A stretch of 64,000 nucleotides of DNA, from positions 44,583 through 108,582 of the forward strand of contig CAJUOS010000002.1 in assembly GCA_910588075.1 (NCBI GenBank). Reading direction: 5' to 3'. The stretch is from an uncultured Erysipelotrichaceae bacterium. GTDB lineage: Bacteria; Bacillota_I; Bacilli_A; Erysipelotrichales; Coprobacillaceae. Position numbers and translations under genes: made by a program. The first letter of the stretch is position 1. Each line of letters opens with the position of its first letter. The notes under the pieces were generated by a model. That model was not told the origin of the DNA and did no database searches. It was given only the letters and a program-made list of their open reading frames with translations. Positions 1 to 8,298 of the stretch are shown here, piece after piece.

Positions 1-971
1 TCTGAAATCAATGAACCAACTAAGAATATTGGATCATAACCTTGTGTTGTCAAAAAGTTCATTAAAACTGGCATAACAAAGTTTGCTGCTCCCATCATAA
101 TTAAGAAAGGTTGTAATGCCGCATATAATGCTACAACAATCCAATTTCCAATAGTATTCATTAAAAATTGACACACAAAATTAATTCCATCTCCTAACCA
201 AGTTCCCATTGGTCCAAATACCAATAATGTTACAGGCAAACAAATAAGCAATACTAAAACTGGTTTAAAGAAATAAGTAATAGATTGTGGTATAATTTTT
301 GATAAAAATTGATCTACATACCCCATCAACCAAACTGCCAAAATAATTGGGAAGAATGAATTAGAATATGTAATTGTTAATAAAGGAATACCAAAGAAAT
401 CCAATCCTTCTACACCATTAATACCAGTTGAAAGCAATGTTACAGCTAAAGCAACTGCAAGATATGGATTAGCATTTAACTTTTTTGCACATGACATAGT
501 CATAAAAACAGGTAAAAAGAAGAAAATAGCATTTCTTAGTGAATCAATAATAGTATATGTCGAACTTTCAGTTGAAATAATTCCTGTTAAACTTAATATT
601 GATAAAACACCTGCCAACATACCTGCTGCCATCAATGGTTGTAAAATCGGTGACATCGATTCTGACATTAAATCTAAAATAGAACGCCATATGGTCGTTT
701 TGCTTGTTTGTGTTTTTTCTTTTGTTTTTCCTAATAATTGAGATAATTCTTTATAGACATCCATAACTTGAGGTCCTATAACAACTTGAAAAACAGCCTC
801 ATTTGCTATAACGTCAATAACTTCTTTTAATTCTTTTATCTTTTCAATATTAGCAAGACTTTGATCATTCAAAGTAAAACGTAATCTTGTTACACAATGA
901 ACAACATTAATAATATTATCTTTTCCTCCAACAAGTTTAATAATTTGTTGGCATAAATCTTTATAATTCAT
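1..971 (-). CDS. PTS beta-glucoside-type EIIBC permease (partial)
   Basis: Sugar-specific phosphotransferase permease that phosphorylates a sugar, probably a beta-glucoside, during uptake. The first 323 residues are visible and the gene runs off the window at base 1. Residues 1-85 are an EIIB domain with the phospho-cysteine at C26 in HCVTRLRF. A hydrophobic EIIC domain begins near residue 105 (SPILQPLMAAGMLAG). The ATG at 971 follows a good ribosome site (aggagg). It lies 52 bases downstream of a BglG/LicT antiterminator on the same strand, the usual bglG-bglP pairing. Substrate is inferred from family and neighbour only; sucrose or another glucoside is possible. Whether a C-terminal EIIA domain is present cannot be seen. 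Confidence 0.9.
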   Translation of the reverse strand, partial: MNYKDLCQQIIKLVGGKDNIINVVHCVTRLRFTLNDQSLANIEKIKELKEVIDVIANEAVFQVVIGPQVMDVYKELSQLLGKTKEKTQTSKTTIWRSILDLMSESMSPILQPLMAAGMLAGVLSILSLTGIISTESSTYTIIDSLRNAIFFFLPVFMTMSCAKKLNANPYLAVALAVTLLSTGINGVEGLDFFGIPLLTITYSNSFFPIILAVWLMGYVDQFLSKIIPQSITYFFKPVLVLLICLPVTLLVFGPMGTWLGDGINFVCQFLMNTIGNWIVVALYAALQPFLIMMGAANFVMPVLMNFLTTQGYDPIFLVGSLIS

Positions 972-1023
972 ATTTTTTCCTCCTATTTTATACTTCGATC
1001 AAATACACGATGAATATGTAAAA

Positions 1024-1818
1024 TCAAATAAACTTCTTCATCATGAGTAAATCACATTTAAAAACATCTTTAACATATTTTCTAATTTTCTGTACACAAT
1101 AATATGCTTGAGGATATGATTTATATATTTGTTGATAAAATTCATTTTCTTGTTCTTCTCCCCACTCATTATGTACTAATCTGTGTGCAAAATATTGAAT
1201 ATGAGTAACAAGACGTACATAATTAATTGAGTTTTCATCAAAAGGTTTTTGAAAATGATATTTAATAATAGCTAAGATATCTTTGACTGTATCCATAACT
1301 TGAATAGATTCTTCCATTTTATTTTCACTTTGAATATTAATAAAATGTAAAGCAATTGCAACACCTTCATCTTCTGGACAATCAATTGATAAGTACTGTT
1401 GAATCAGGCGCATACCAAATAATCCTATTTGATAATGTAAAGGATAGAATTTTTTAACTTGGTAACTTAATGGATTGCCTATAAATTGTCCTTTTTTCAT
1501 ACGTCTTATTGTAAAATCAATATGATCAAGTAGAGTTAAAGAAAGATAATCATACATCTTTTCCTTTAAAACTTCTTCACCATATTCAATAATTTGATTT
1601 ACAATTTGTAAATACTCATCTTTTGTATTAGACAATAAATAACTAAAGTGTTCTAATTTATCATGTGAGTCTAAAACATATGTCTTTTGAATTTCTTCAG
1701 GATAAATTTCATCTCCTACTTTTTTAAGAAAAGAAATACCTTTAGAATAAACAATCACTTCATTAGAACCTCTTTTCACAACTGCCACATTATTATTCAA
1801 TATTTGGCTAATTTTCAT
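1024..1818 (-). CDS. BglG/LicT-family transcription antiterminator
   Basis: RNA-binding antiterminator that opens PTS operon expression when its sugar is present. It has 264 residues, normal for the family. Residues 1-55 form the CAT RNA-binding domain (starts MKISQILNNNVAVVKRG). Two PRD regulatory domains follow at about 65-165 and 170-264, with candidate phosphorylated histidines in LLDHIDF, PLHYQIG, IALHFIN and VTHIQYFAHRLVH. The leader upstream contains a recognisable RAT site overlapping a terminator, so it should control its own transcription and that of the PTS permease downstream. Start ATG at 1818 follows aggagg. Confidence 0.93.
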   Translation of the reverse strand: MKISQILNNNVAVVKRGSNEVIVYSKGISFLKKVGDEIYPEEIQKTYVLDSHDKLEHFSYLLSNTKDEYLQIVNQIIEYGEEVLKEKMYDYLSLTLLDHIDFTIRRMKKGQFIGNPLSYQVKKFYPLHYQIGLFGMRLIQQYLSIDCPEDEGVAIALHFINIQSENKMEESIQVMDTVKDILAIIKYHFQKPFDENSINYVRLVTHIQYFAHRLVHNEWGEEQENEFYQQIYKSYPQAYYCVQKIRKYVKDVFKCDLLMMKKFI

Positions 1819-1843
1819 CCTTTTTCCTCCTTTCTAGAAAAAA

Positions 1844-1905
1844 AACTCAAACAACATGCTAAATACATGTTATTTGAGTTCTGCCTGCTTCCCAGTAACA
1901 TACTC
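1844..1905 (-). promoter_or_regulatory. RAT antiterminator site overlapping an intrinsic terminator
   Basis: Reading the minus strand, GTTACTG...GCAGGCAGAAC (about 1905-1876) matches the ribonucleic antiterminator consensus of LicT/BglG operons. It runs straight into a 15-bp inverted repeat (arms 1866-1880 and 1844-1858, with one G:U-type mismatch) followed by a T tract. Binding of the antiterminator to the RAT hairpin would exclude the terminator. A small extra hairpin (acagcaatgctgctgt, about 1911-1928) lies just upstream in the transcript. Confidence 0.88.
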
Positions 1906-1946
1906 TTTTTACAGCAGCATTGCTGTAAAGTTTTCTTTCTACTCTC

Positions 1947-1974
1947 ATTATAGCAATGTCTACACATTTGTCAA
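1947..1974 (-). promoter_or_regulatory. Promoter of the antiterminator-PTS operon
   Basis: Minus strand: perfect -35 TTGACA (1974-1969) and perfect -10 TATAAT (1952-1947) separated by 16 bp. It lies just upstream of the RAT leader, so a strong constitutive promoter appears to be gated by antitermination. Confidence 0.88.
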
Positions 1975-1988
1975 GCGCTTTCATACAT

Positions 1989-2858
1989 TTACAAATATTG
2001 TATAATGGTTTCCATTTGTGGAGAAACCCATTTATCTTTGTGGTATAGAAGTTGTTTCCATACTTCTATTTGAATACCTTCAACATTTAAACATTTTACT
2101 TTACCTTCCTTTATAGATTCCCTTACCACATATTCTGGTAGTAAAGAAACACCTGCCCCTTGTTCAATCAATGAACAAATTAAATGAGTACTACCTAATT
2201 CTAATACTGGTTGAACCTCTAAAGATATTTTTGCTAATTCTTCATCAAAAATACGACGATAACTCATTCCTTTCTCTGTTAAAAGAAATGGATATGAAAT
2301 TAAATCATGGATTGTAACTTTATCTTTACTAGCAAGAGGATGATTATTTCCAACAACAAAACAAGTTGATATTTTTTCTTCTTTAACAATGACATATTCT
2401 GTATTATAGATATGATTATCTAAGGTTAAAATCATATCTACTTCATTATGATTTAATAAACGAAACAATTCTTCTGTTCCTGCTGAAGTTATTTTAAGTG
2501 TAATATGAGGAAACATTTTCATAAATTCTACAAATTTATCTTTTAATAATGAATAGGTTAATGAATCAGCCAAGGCTAAACGTACATGCCCGTATATTGA
2601 TTGTTTATTTTGAATAGAATTTTCTAATTTTTTTGTTAATTTCATCATTTGATGAGCATAATCAAGAACTTCTCTTCCTTTATCAGTTAATGCTATTGTA
2701 TGATAAATTCTTTCAAATAGCTGACAATTCAATTCATTTTCCAATTGTTTGATTTGAAAAGATATTGTTGATTGAGAATATCCCAAAACTTCTGCAGCTT
2801 TTGTAAAGCTATTTAATTCTGCAACATGAATAAATGTATTTAAGTTTTTAATATCCAT
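1989..2858 (-). CDS. LysR-family transcriptional regulator
   Basis: DNA-binding regulator of 289 residues with an N-terminal winged helix-turn-helix (1-60, FTKAAEVLGYSQSTISFQIK) and a C-terminal periplasmic-binding-protein-like effector domain (about 90-289). Start ATG at 2858 follows atggag. It is divergent from the sodium:alanine symporter at 2972 with 113 bp between them, the usual arrangement for a LysR protein controlling its neighbour. The target and co-inducer are inferred from position only; an amino acid is likely. Residue pattern resembles CysL/YtlI-type LysR proteins but does not identify the ligand. Confidence 0.9.
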   Translation of the reverse strand: MDIKNLNTFIHVAELNSFTKAAEVLGYSQSTISFQIKQLENELNCQLFERIYHTIALTDKGREVLDYAHQMMKLTKKLENSIQNKQSIYGHVRLALADSLTYSLLKDKFVEFMKMFPHITLKITSAGTEELFRLLNHNEVDMILTLDNHIYNTEYVIVKEEKISTCFVVGNNHPLASKDKVTIHDLISYPFLLTEKGMSYRRIFDEELAKISLEVQPVLELGSTHLICSLIEQGAGVSLLPEYVVRESIKEGKVKCLNVEGIQIEVWKQLLYHKDKWVSPQMETIIQYL

Positions 2859-2971
2859 TTTATTTCTCCATTTAATTTTTCGATTATAATTATTGTTTTT
2901 ATCAATTTTACGAATGATATATTCTAATATATACTATATATAAAGAAATTACAAATATAAGGAGTTCAAAA

Positions 2972-4354
2972 ATGATACAGGACATAATTCAATATATATA
3001 TCAATTATTATGGGGAGATTTAATAACAATTCCTTTACCTGGAGGAAGTTCTATTGGTTTATCTTTATTAGTTCTTATTCTTATTCCTTCAGGCATATAT
3101 TTTACAATTAAAACACGCTTTCTTCCTTTTAGACTTTTTCCTGAAATGTTAAAGGTTGTTATGGAAAAAAAGAACGTAACTCAAAAAAATTCTATCTCTG
3201 GTGTTCAAGCATTAATTATTTCTACTGCCACAAGAGTAGGAATGGGAAATCTTGTAGGTGTTGTCGCTGCTATTTCAGCAGGTGGTGCTGGTGCTGTTTT
3301 TTGGATGTGGATCACTGCATTGCTAGGTTCATCAACAGCATTTATTGAAGCTACATTAGCTCAATTATATAAAGAAAAAGATCCTCTCTATGGAGGATAT
3401 AGAGGTGGCCCTGCCTATTATATTCATCACCTTTTTCAATCCAAAAATAACAAAAGATATTCTCTTATTGCCCTGTTATTCGCTATTTCTGGTTTAATAT
3501 GTTGGTGTGGAATTAGTCAAGTTATTGGTAATTCTGTTTCATCTGCATTTGAAAATGCTTTTCATATACCACCATTATATACAACAGTTATTTTGGTTTT
3601 TGTTGCTGCAGTTATTGTTTTACGTAAAAATGCAACAGTTAAAGTTTTAGATATTATTGTTCCTATTATGGCAAGTTTTTACTTTTTAATTACATTATTT
3701 ATTATCATTACAAATATAACGCAAATTCCTATTGTATTCCAACAGATTATTAGTGAAGCTTTTGGTTTTAAACAAGTTGTTGCTGGAGGATTTGGGGCTG
3801 TCTTAATGAATGGAATAAAACGTGGGTTGTTTTCTAATGAAGCAGGTTCTGGTTCTGCTCCATGTGCTGCTGCTTCTGCTGATGTTAGTCATCCAGTTAA
3901 AGAAGGATTATTACAATCTTTTGGTGTCTTTATTGATACAATACTTATATGTAGTTGTTCAGCTATGATTATGCTTTTAACTCCTAGCCACCTTACTCAA
4001 GGTTTAGAAGGAATGAGTCTTTTACAAGCAGCTATGCATTATCATATGGGAGATTTTGGTGTTATTTTTATTGCTATTATTCTTTGGATGTTTAGCTTCT
4101 CTACATTTATTGGTATTCTTTTTTATGCACGATCTAATGTTGCTTATATTTTTAAAGATAATTGGTTATCACAAACACTTTATAAAATATTAGCATTGAT
4201 TATGCTGTTTATTGGTGGTTTAGCAACTTATACTTTTGTATGGGATTTGGGTGATATTGGTGTAGGTCTGATGACAATCTTTAATATGATTGCTTTATTT
4301 CCATTATCAAAACAAGTCATCCAATCTCTAAAAGATTATGAACATAAATCATAA
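2972..4354 (+). CDS. Sodium:alanine/glycine symporter (AGCS family)
   Basis: Integral membrane amino-acid carrier of 460 residues that couples sodium entry to uptake of small amino acids. Family motifs are visible: VGMGNLVGVVAAISAGGAGAVFWMW (residues about 88-112), YRGGPAYYI, and KRGLFSNEAGSGSAP in the second half. Ten to eleven hydrophobic segments are apparent. Start ATG follows aaggag. It is divergent from a LysR regulator that probably controls it. A hairpin and T tract 120 bp downstream (4476-4509) is the nearest terminator. Confidence 0.93.
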   Translation: MIQDIIQYIYQLLWGDLITIPLPGGSSIGLSLLVLILIPSGIYFTIKTRFLPFRLFPEMLKVVMEKKNVTQKNSISGVQALIISTATRVGMGNLVGVVAAISAGGAGAVFWMWITALLGSSTAFIEATLAQLYKEKDPLYGGYRGGPAYYIHHLFQSKNNKRYSLIALLFAISGLICWCGISQVIGNSVSSAFENAFHIPPLYTTVILVFVAAVIVLRKNATVKVLDIIVPIMASFYFLITLFIIITNITQIPIVFQQIISEAFGFKQVVAGGFGAVLMNGIKRGLFSNEAGSGSAPCAAASADVSHPVKEGLLQSFGVFIDTILICSCSAMIMLLTPSHLTQGLEGMSLLQAAMHYHMGDFGVIFIAIILWMFSFSTFIGILFYARSNVAYIFKDNWLSQTLYKILALIMLFIGGLATYTFVWDLGDIGVGLMTIFNMIALFPLSKQVIQSLKDYEHKS

Positions 4355-4475
4355 AATTATTTTTTATTGACTTTAAATAGTGAAAAACTATAAAGTTTAC
4401 AAATAAAGAAGTTAATAATAGTAAATACATATATAATAATGTTCCAAAAGTCCCTCCATAATAATACATCTTACA

Positions 4476-4509
4476 ACAATCATTATTGGTAATAAATGAT
4501 TGTTTTTTT
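4476..4509 (+). terminator. Intrinsic terminator downstream of the symporter
   Basis: Nine-bp perfect inverted repeat acaatcatt / aatgattgt (4476-4484, 4495-4503) followed by seven T residues. It is the only terminator seen between the symporter and the next gene. Confidence 0.7.
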
Positions 4510-4699
4510 GTATTTCTCTTGTATATACATCTTTCAATAAATAATCTAAAAAATATTACTTAAAAAATAATATTATTGATATCAGGCTGACTTCTCATTT
4601 TGATATAGATTGTCTTGATACATTTAATTGATCTACTAATTGTTGTTGTAATAAATGCTTTTCTTTTCTCAAATTAAATCATTTATTCTTAAACTTCAT
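4490..4699 (-). pseudogene. Decayed XRE-family (HTH_3) regulator remnant
   Basis: The minus strand carries an aaggag ribosome site and ATG at 4699, followed by a broken XRE helix-turn-helix. In the first frame LRKEKHLLQQQLVDQL and NVSRQSISK are readable, interrupted by two TGA codons (one early, one where a Trp is expected after SISK). The next segment, SQPDINNII, is in a second frame, and LDYLLKD, typical of the end of this domain, is in a third. These pieces occur in the correct order for an HTH_3 protein. The gene is dead; the rest of 4355-4857 shows only a terminator and the promoter of the next gene. Confidence 0.75.
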
Positions 4700-4793
4700 T
4701 TTTACTCCTTCTTTCCAATTCTCATAATATGTTTATAAACCATTATCAACATAAACCTCTTTGAAATTACATACATAATAGTTGTAAAAACTT

Positions 4794-4822
4794 TTGATTT
4801 CTTTATGCAAATATTATATAAT
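4794..4822 (+). promoter_or_regulatory. Promoter of the 177-aa gene
   Basis: -35 TTGATT (4794-4799), 17-bp spacer, perfect -10 TATAAT (4817-4822). The start codon lies 35 bp downstream behind agaaagg. Confidence 0.75.
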
Positions 4823-4857
4823 TACTTATAGCAAATATATAGAAAGGAAATTTTATT

Positions 4858-5391
4858 ATGGGAAAATATGTATATGTATCTATTGCCACTAGGATTATTG
4901 TTTCAAAGAAGGATTACTTTCATTATATCATTTCAACTTTAGAAATTATTGAAAAGATGGGACATTACTTTCATCTTGATTTATATCTTCAAAGTGAAGA
5001 TAACAATTTTGTTTATTTTGATTTAAAAGAAACAGTTATTAAAGATTATTTATGTTCTTTTTTAAAAGAGCATACTATTCACAATACTGAATTACATAAT
5101 GTTGATAAATATTTAGATAATATAAAACTTTTAAAAAATAAAACAACCTCTGAAGTTATTAAATATATTCAAAATGAAGATATTGATTATTTTAATTTTT
5201 ATAATTCTTGTCATTTAAAACAAACTTATTTAGATGATGAATTAAAATTATATTTTGAAGGTATTAACTATATTTTTGATGAAACAATTTTTATGGGAAA
5301 TTGTAATCAGCTTTTTAAATATATTCATTATAGAATAAGAGCTTTACAGCAAAATCCTTTAGAGGGAACAACTTTTATTGATATGTCTTAA
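4858..5391 (+). CDS. Hypothetical protein, 177 aa
   Basis: I do not recognise a family. The product is soluble-looking, with no signal peptide or membrane segment, and is rich in Tyr, Asn, Asp and Lys. A conserved-looking tail (NPLEGTTFIDMS) ends it. It has its own good promoter, a ribosome site (gaaagg) and its own terminator 5 bases past the stop, so it is a real single-gene transcript. The decayed XRE gene just upstream is on the opposite strand and gives no functional clue. Confidence 0.75.
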   Translation: MGKYVYVSIATRIIVSKKDYFHYIISTLEIIEKMGHYFHLDLYLQSEDNNFVYFDLKETVIKDYLCSFLKEHTIHNTELHNVDKYLDNIKLLKNKTTSEVIKYIQNEDIDYFNFYNSCHLKQTYLDDELKLYFEGINYIFDETIFMGNCNQLFKYIHYRIRALQQNPLEGTTFIDMS

Positions 5392-5395
5392 TGAT

Positions 5396-5421
5396 GACAA
5401 CCTATTGGTTGTCTTTTTTTT
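5396..5421 (+). terminator. Intrinsic terminator of the 177-aa gene
   Basis: gacaacc / ggttgtc stem with a 4-base loop, followed by eight T residues. Confidence 0.9.
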
Positions 5422-5439
5422 AAAAGTTTACTTTGTTAT

Positions 5440-5468
5440 TTGAACTTAGACTTTGTTTCATGTATAAT
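5440..5468 (+). promoter_or_regulatory. Promoter of the tgt-queA-queH operon
   Basis: -35 TTGAAC (5440-5445), 17-bp spacer, perfect -10 TATAAT (5463-5468). The 5' leader to the tgt start is only about 20 bases, so there is no room for a preQ1 riboswitch. Confidence 0.8.
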
Positions 5469-5494
5469 GAGTTGTGCTAAAAAGAGGTGAAAAA

Positions 5495-6628
5495 ATGGAA
5501 GGTTTTTGGTATGAATTAAAACATGTTTGTAAACAATCTGGCGCAAGATATGGTATTTTACATACTCCTCATGGTGATGTTGAAACACCTATGTTTATGC
5601 CTGTTGGAACGCTTGCAACTGTGAAAGGAATTTCTCCTGAACAATTAAAAGATATGAATTCTCAAGTCATTCTTGCTAATACTTATCATTTATGGTTAAG
5701 ACCTGGTGAAGATGTGGTTAAAATGGCTGGCGGATTACATCAATTTATGAATTATGATGGGCCAATTTTAACAGATAGTGGTGGTTTTCAAGTTTTTTCT
5801 TTAGGAAAGACAAGAAAGATTGAAGAAGAAGGAGTTACTTTTAAAAGTATTGTTGATGGAAAAAAATTATTTTTATCTCCTGAAAAATCTATTCAAATTC
5901 AAAATGATTTAGGAGCAGACATTATTATGAGTTTTGATGAATGTGCTCCATATCCTTCTACACATGAATATATGAAAAAAAGTGTTGAAAGAACAATTCG
6001 TTGGGCAAAACGTGGAAAAGAAGCTCATAAAAGAAATGATCAAGCTTTGTTTGGAATTGTTCAAGGAGGAGAATTTGAAGATTTAAGAGAACTCAGCGCT
6101 AAAGAATTGGTCAAACTGGATTTTCCAGGATATTCTATTGGTGGTACAAGTGTTGGTGAACCTAAAGATGTGATGTATAAAATGATTGATGATGCTATAA
6201 AATGGTTACCAACAGATAAACCTCGTTATTTGATGGGTGTTGGTAATCCTATTGATTTAATTGAAGGGGCTATCCGAGGAATTGATATGTTTGATTGTGT
6301 TTTACCAACGAGAGTAGCTAGACATGGTGCTTTAATGACTCATTATGGACGTATGAATATTAATAATGAGAAATATAAATATGATTTTCATCCAATAGAT
6401 GATCAATGTCATTGTTATACTTGTCAAAATTATACAAGAGCTTATTTAAGACATTTACATAAATGTGATGAAATTTTTGGAAAAAGTTTATTATCTATCC
6501 ATAATGTTGCTTTTTTATTACAATTAAGTGAAGATATAAGAAAAGCAATTCAAGAAGATCGTTTATTAGATTTTAAAGAAGAATTTTTAAATCAATATGG
6601 TAGAGATGTATATGAAAGGGCGTTTTAA
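5495..6628 (+). CDS. tgt: Queuine/preQ1 tRNA-ribosyltransferase
   Basis: Exchanges G34 in the anticodon of GUN tRNAs for the queuosine precursor preQ1. It has 377 residues, standard length. Key motifs: DSGGFQVFSL with catalytic D94, GGTSVGEP for substrate binding, FDCVLPTRVARHG with the nucleophilic Asp, and the zinc site CHCYTCQNYTRAYLRH near residue 300. A GTG at 5474 is in frame, but the ATG at 5495 has a correctly spaced agaggtg and begins at the conserved N terminus (FWYEL). It is the first gene of a tgt-queA-queH operon. Confidence 0.96.
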   Translation: MEGFWYELKHVCKQSGARYGILHTPHGDVETPMFMPVGTLATVKGISPEQLKDMNSQVILANTYHLWLRPGEDVVKMAGGLHQFMNYDGPILTDSGGFQVFSLGKTRKIEEEGVTFKSIVDGKKLFLSPEKSIQIQNDLGADIIMSFDECAPYPSTHEYMKKSVERTIRWAKRGKEAHKRNDQALFGIVQGGEFEDLRELSAKELVKLDFPGYSIGGTSVGEPKDVMYKMIDDAIKWLPTDKPRYLMGVGNPIDLIEGAIRGIDMFDCVLPTRVARHGALMTHYGRMNINNEKYKYDFHPIDDQCHCYTCQNYTRAYLRHLHKCDEIFGKSLLSIHNVAFLLQLSEDIRKAIQEDRLLDFKEEFLNQYGRDVYERAF

Positions 6629-7654
6629 ATGAAAATTAGTGAATTCGATTATCATTTACCTGAAGAATTAATTGCACAAACTCCAATAAGTCAAAGAGAT
6701 ACTTCTCGTTTAATGGTACTAAATAGAAAAACAGAAACAATTGAAGATAAGCATTTTTATAATATTCTTGATTATTTACATTCAGGTGATATTTTAGTAA
6801 GAAATAATACAAAAGTTATTCCTGCAAGATTATATGGTATCAAAGAAGAAACAAATGGTCATGTTGAAGTATTATTATTAAAAGATATGGGTAATGATAT
6901 TTGGGAGTGTCTTGTAGGTAATGCAAAAATTGTTAAACTTAACACAACTATTACTTTTGGTGATGGTTCTTTAAAAGCTCAATGTATAGAAATAAAAGAA
7001 GAAGGAATTAGAATTTTTAAAATGATATATGAGGGTATTTTTTATCAAGTTCTTGATAAGTTAGGAATTATGCCATTACCTCCATATATCAAAGAAAGAC
7101 TAAATGATCCTTCACGCTATCAAACAGTCTATGCTAAAGTTGAAGGAAGTGCTGCTGCCCCTACTGCAGGATTACATTTTACTGATGAAATTCTTGAAAA
7201 AGTAAAAAAGAAAGGTATTGAAGTTTTAGATGTTACTTTACATGTTGGATTAGGAACTTTTAGACCTGTAAAAGTAGATGATGTCAATGATCATCATATG
7301 CATAGTGAATTTTACATGATTGATGAAGTTGTTGCTGAAAAGTTAAACCAAGCTAAAGCAAATGGTCAACGAATTATTAGTGTAGGAACGACTTCTACAC
7401 GTACTCTTGAAGCCAATTATAAAAAATATGGACAATTCAAAGCAATCCAAGAAAGTACTAATATTTTTATATATCCTGGATATCAATTTGAAGCAATCGA
7501 TGCTTTAATAACAAATTTCCATTTACCAAAATCAACATTAGTTATGTTAGTTAGTGCTTTTGCAAATAAAGATTATATTATGAAAGCATATCATCATGCT
7601 GTTGAAGAAAAATATCGTTTTTTCTCATTTGGTGATTGTATGTTTATTCAATAA
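6629..7654 (+). CDS. queA: S-adenosylmethionine:tRNA ribosyltransferase-isomerase
   Basis: Transfers the ribosyl part of SAM onto preQ1-modified tRNA to make epoxyqueuosine. It has 341 residues, standard length, beginning MKISEFDYHLPEELIAQTP. Family motifs include GSAAAPTAGLHFT, VGLGTFRPV, GTTSTRTLE and TNFHLPKSTLVMLVSA. The ATG directly abuts the tgt stop codon, so translation is probably coupled. The stop overlaps the queH start by one base. Confidence 0.97.
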   Translation: MKISEFDYHLPEELIAQTPISQRDTSRLMVLNRKTETIEDKHFYNILDYLHSGDILVRNNTKVIPARLYGIKEETNGHVEVLLLKDMGNDIWECLVGNAKIVKLNTTITFGDGSLKAQCIEIKEEGIRIFKMIYEGIFYQVLDKLGIMPLPPYIKERLNDPSRYQTVYAKVEGSAAAPTAGLHFTDEILEKVKKKGIEVLDVTLHVGLGTFRPVKVDDVNDHHMHSEFYMIDEVVAEKLNQAKANGQRIISVGTTSTRTLEANYKKYGQFKAIQESTNIFIYPGYQFEAIDALITNFHLPKSTLVMLVSAFANKDYIMKAYHHAVEEKYRFFSFGDCMFIQ

Positions 7655-8283
7655 TGAAAATTAATTATTATTTAATGCTTCAAGATGAATTAAAAAAAAT
7701 AGGTGATACAAAGCCTTCCCTACTATTACATGTTTGTTGTGGACCATGTTCAAGTCATGTTATTAAAGAATTATGCCAATATTTTAATATAACAATATAT
7801 TATTCTAATTCTAATATTTATCCTATTGAAGAGTATCAAAGAAGATTTCAAGAACTTCTTTACTTTATTGAGCAATTTAATCAAGATTTTCATCAACATA
7901 TTCAAGTTATTGAAGATCCTTATAATCATAGTGAATGGATAAGTCATATGTATCCTCTTAAAGAATTTCCAGAAGGAAGTATAAGATGTAAATTATGTTA
8001 TCATTTGAGAATGAGAAGAGCTTTTGATTATGCTAAAATTAATCATTATGATTATTGGACTACTGTTTTAAGTGTTTCACCTCATAAAAATAGTCAATGG
8101 ATTAATGAGATTGGAGACTCTTGGCAAAAGGAAAAACCAAAGTTCTTATATGCTGACTTTAAAAAGAATGATGGTTATTTAAAATCTACACAAATGACAA
8201 AACAATACAATATGTATCGACAAAACTATTGTGGTTGTATGTTTAGTTATGAAGAAATGTTAAAAAGAGAAAATCGAAAATGA
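7654..8283 (+). CDS. queH: Epoxyqueuosine reductase QueH
   Basis: Reduces epoxyqueuosine to queuosine in tRNA, the last step; QueH (DUF208) is the non-orthologous replacement of QueG. It has 209 residues with the cysteine pattern expected for metal/iron-sulfur binding: VCCGPC (C28, C29, C32), CKLC near residue 111, and YCGC near the C terminus. The chosen start overlaps the queA stop (TAATG). An in-frame ATG 18 bases upstream would extend into queA and has no ribosome site. A terminator overlaps its end. Confidence 0.93.
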   Translation: MKINYYLMLQDELKKIGDTKPSLLLHVCCGPCSSHVIKELCQYFNITIYYSNSNIYPIEEYQRRFQELLYFIEQFNQDFHQHIQVIEDPYNHSEWISHMYPLKEFPEGSIRCKLCYHLRMRRAFDYAKINHYDYWTTVLSVSPHKNSQWINEIGDSWQKEKPKFLYADFKKNDGYLKSTQMTKQYNMYRQNYCGCMFSYEEMLKRENRK

Positions 8284-8298
8284 TCTTCTCTTTTTTTT
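8262..8298. terminator. Bidirectional terminator between queH and ydjC-like gene
   Basis: aaaaagagaa / ttctcttttt stem (8262-8271, 8286-8295) with T tracts in both orientations; it serves two convergent genes. Confidence 0.8.

Noticed and set aside
4355..4509. Small RNA upstream of the 4476-4509 terminator, suggested by a TTGACT...TATAAA pair near 4368
   Set aside because: Promoter match is weak and the terminator is explained by the symporter gene.
5440..5495. preQ1 riboswitch before tgt
   Set aside because: Promoter to start leaves about 20 bases of leader, too short for an aptamer.
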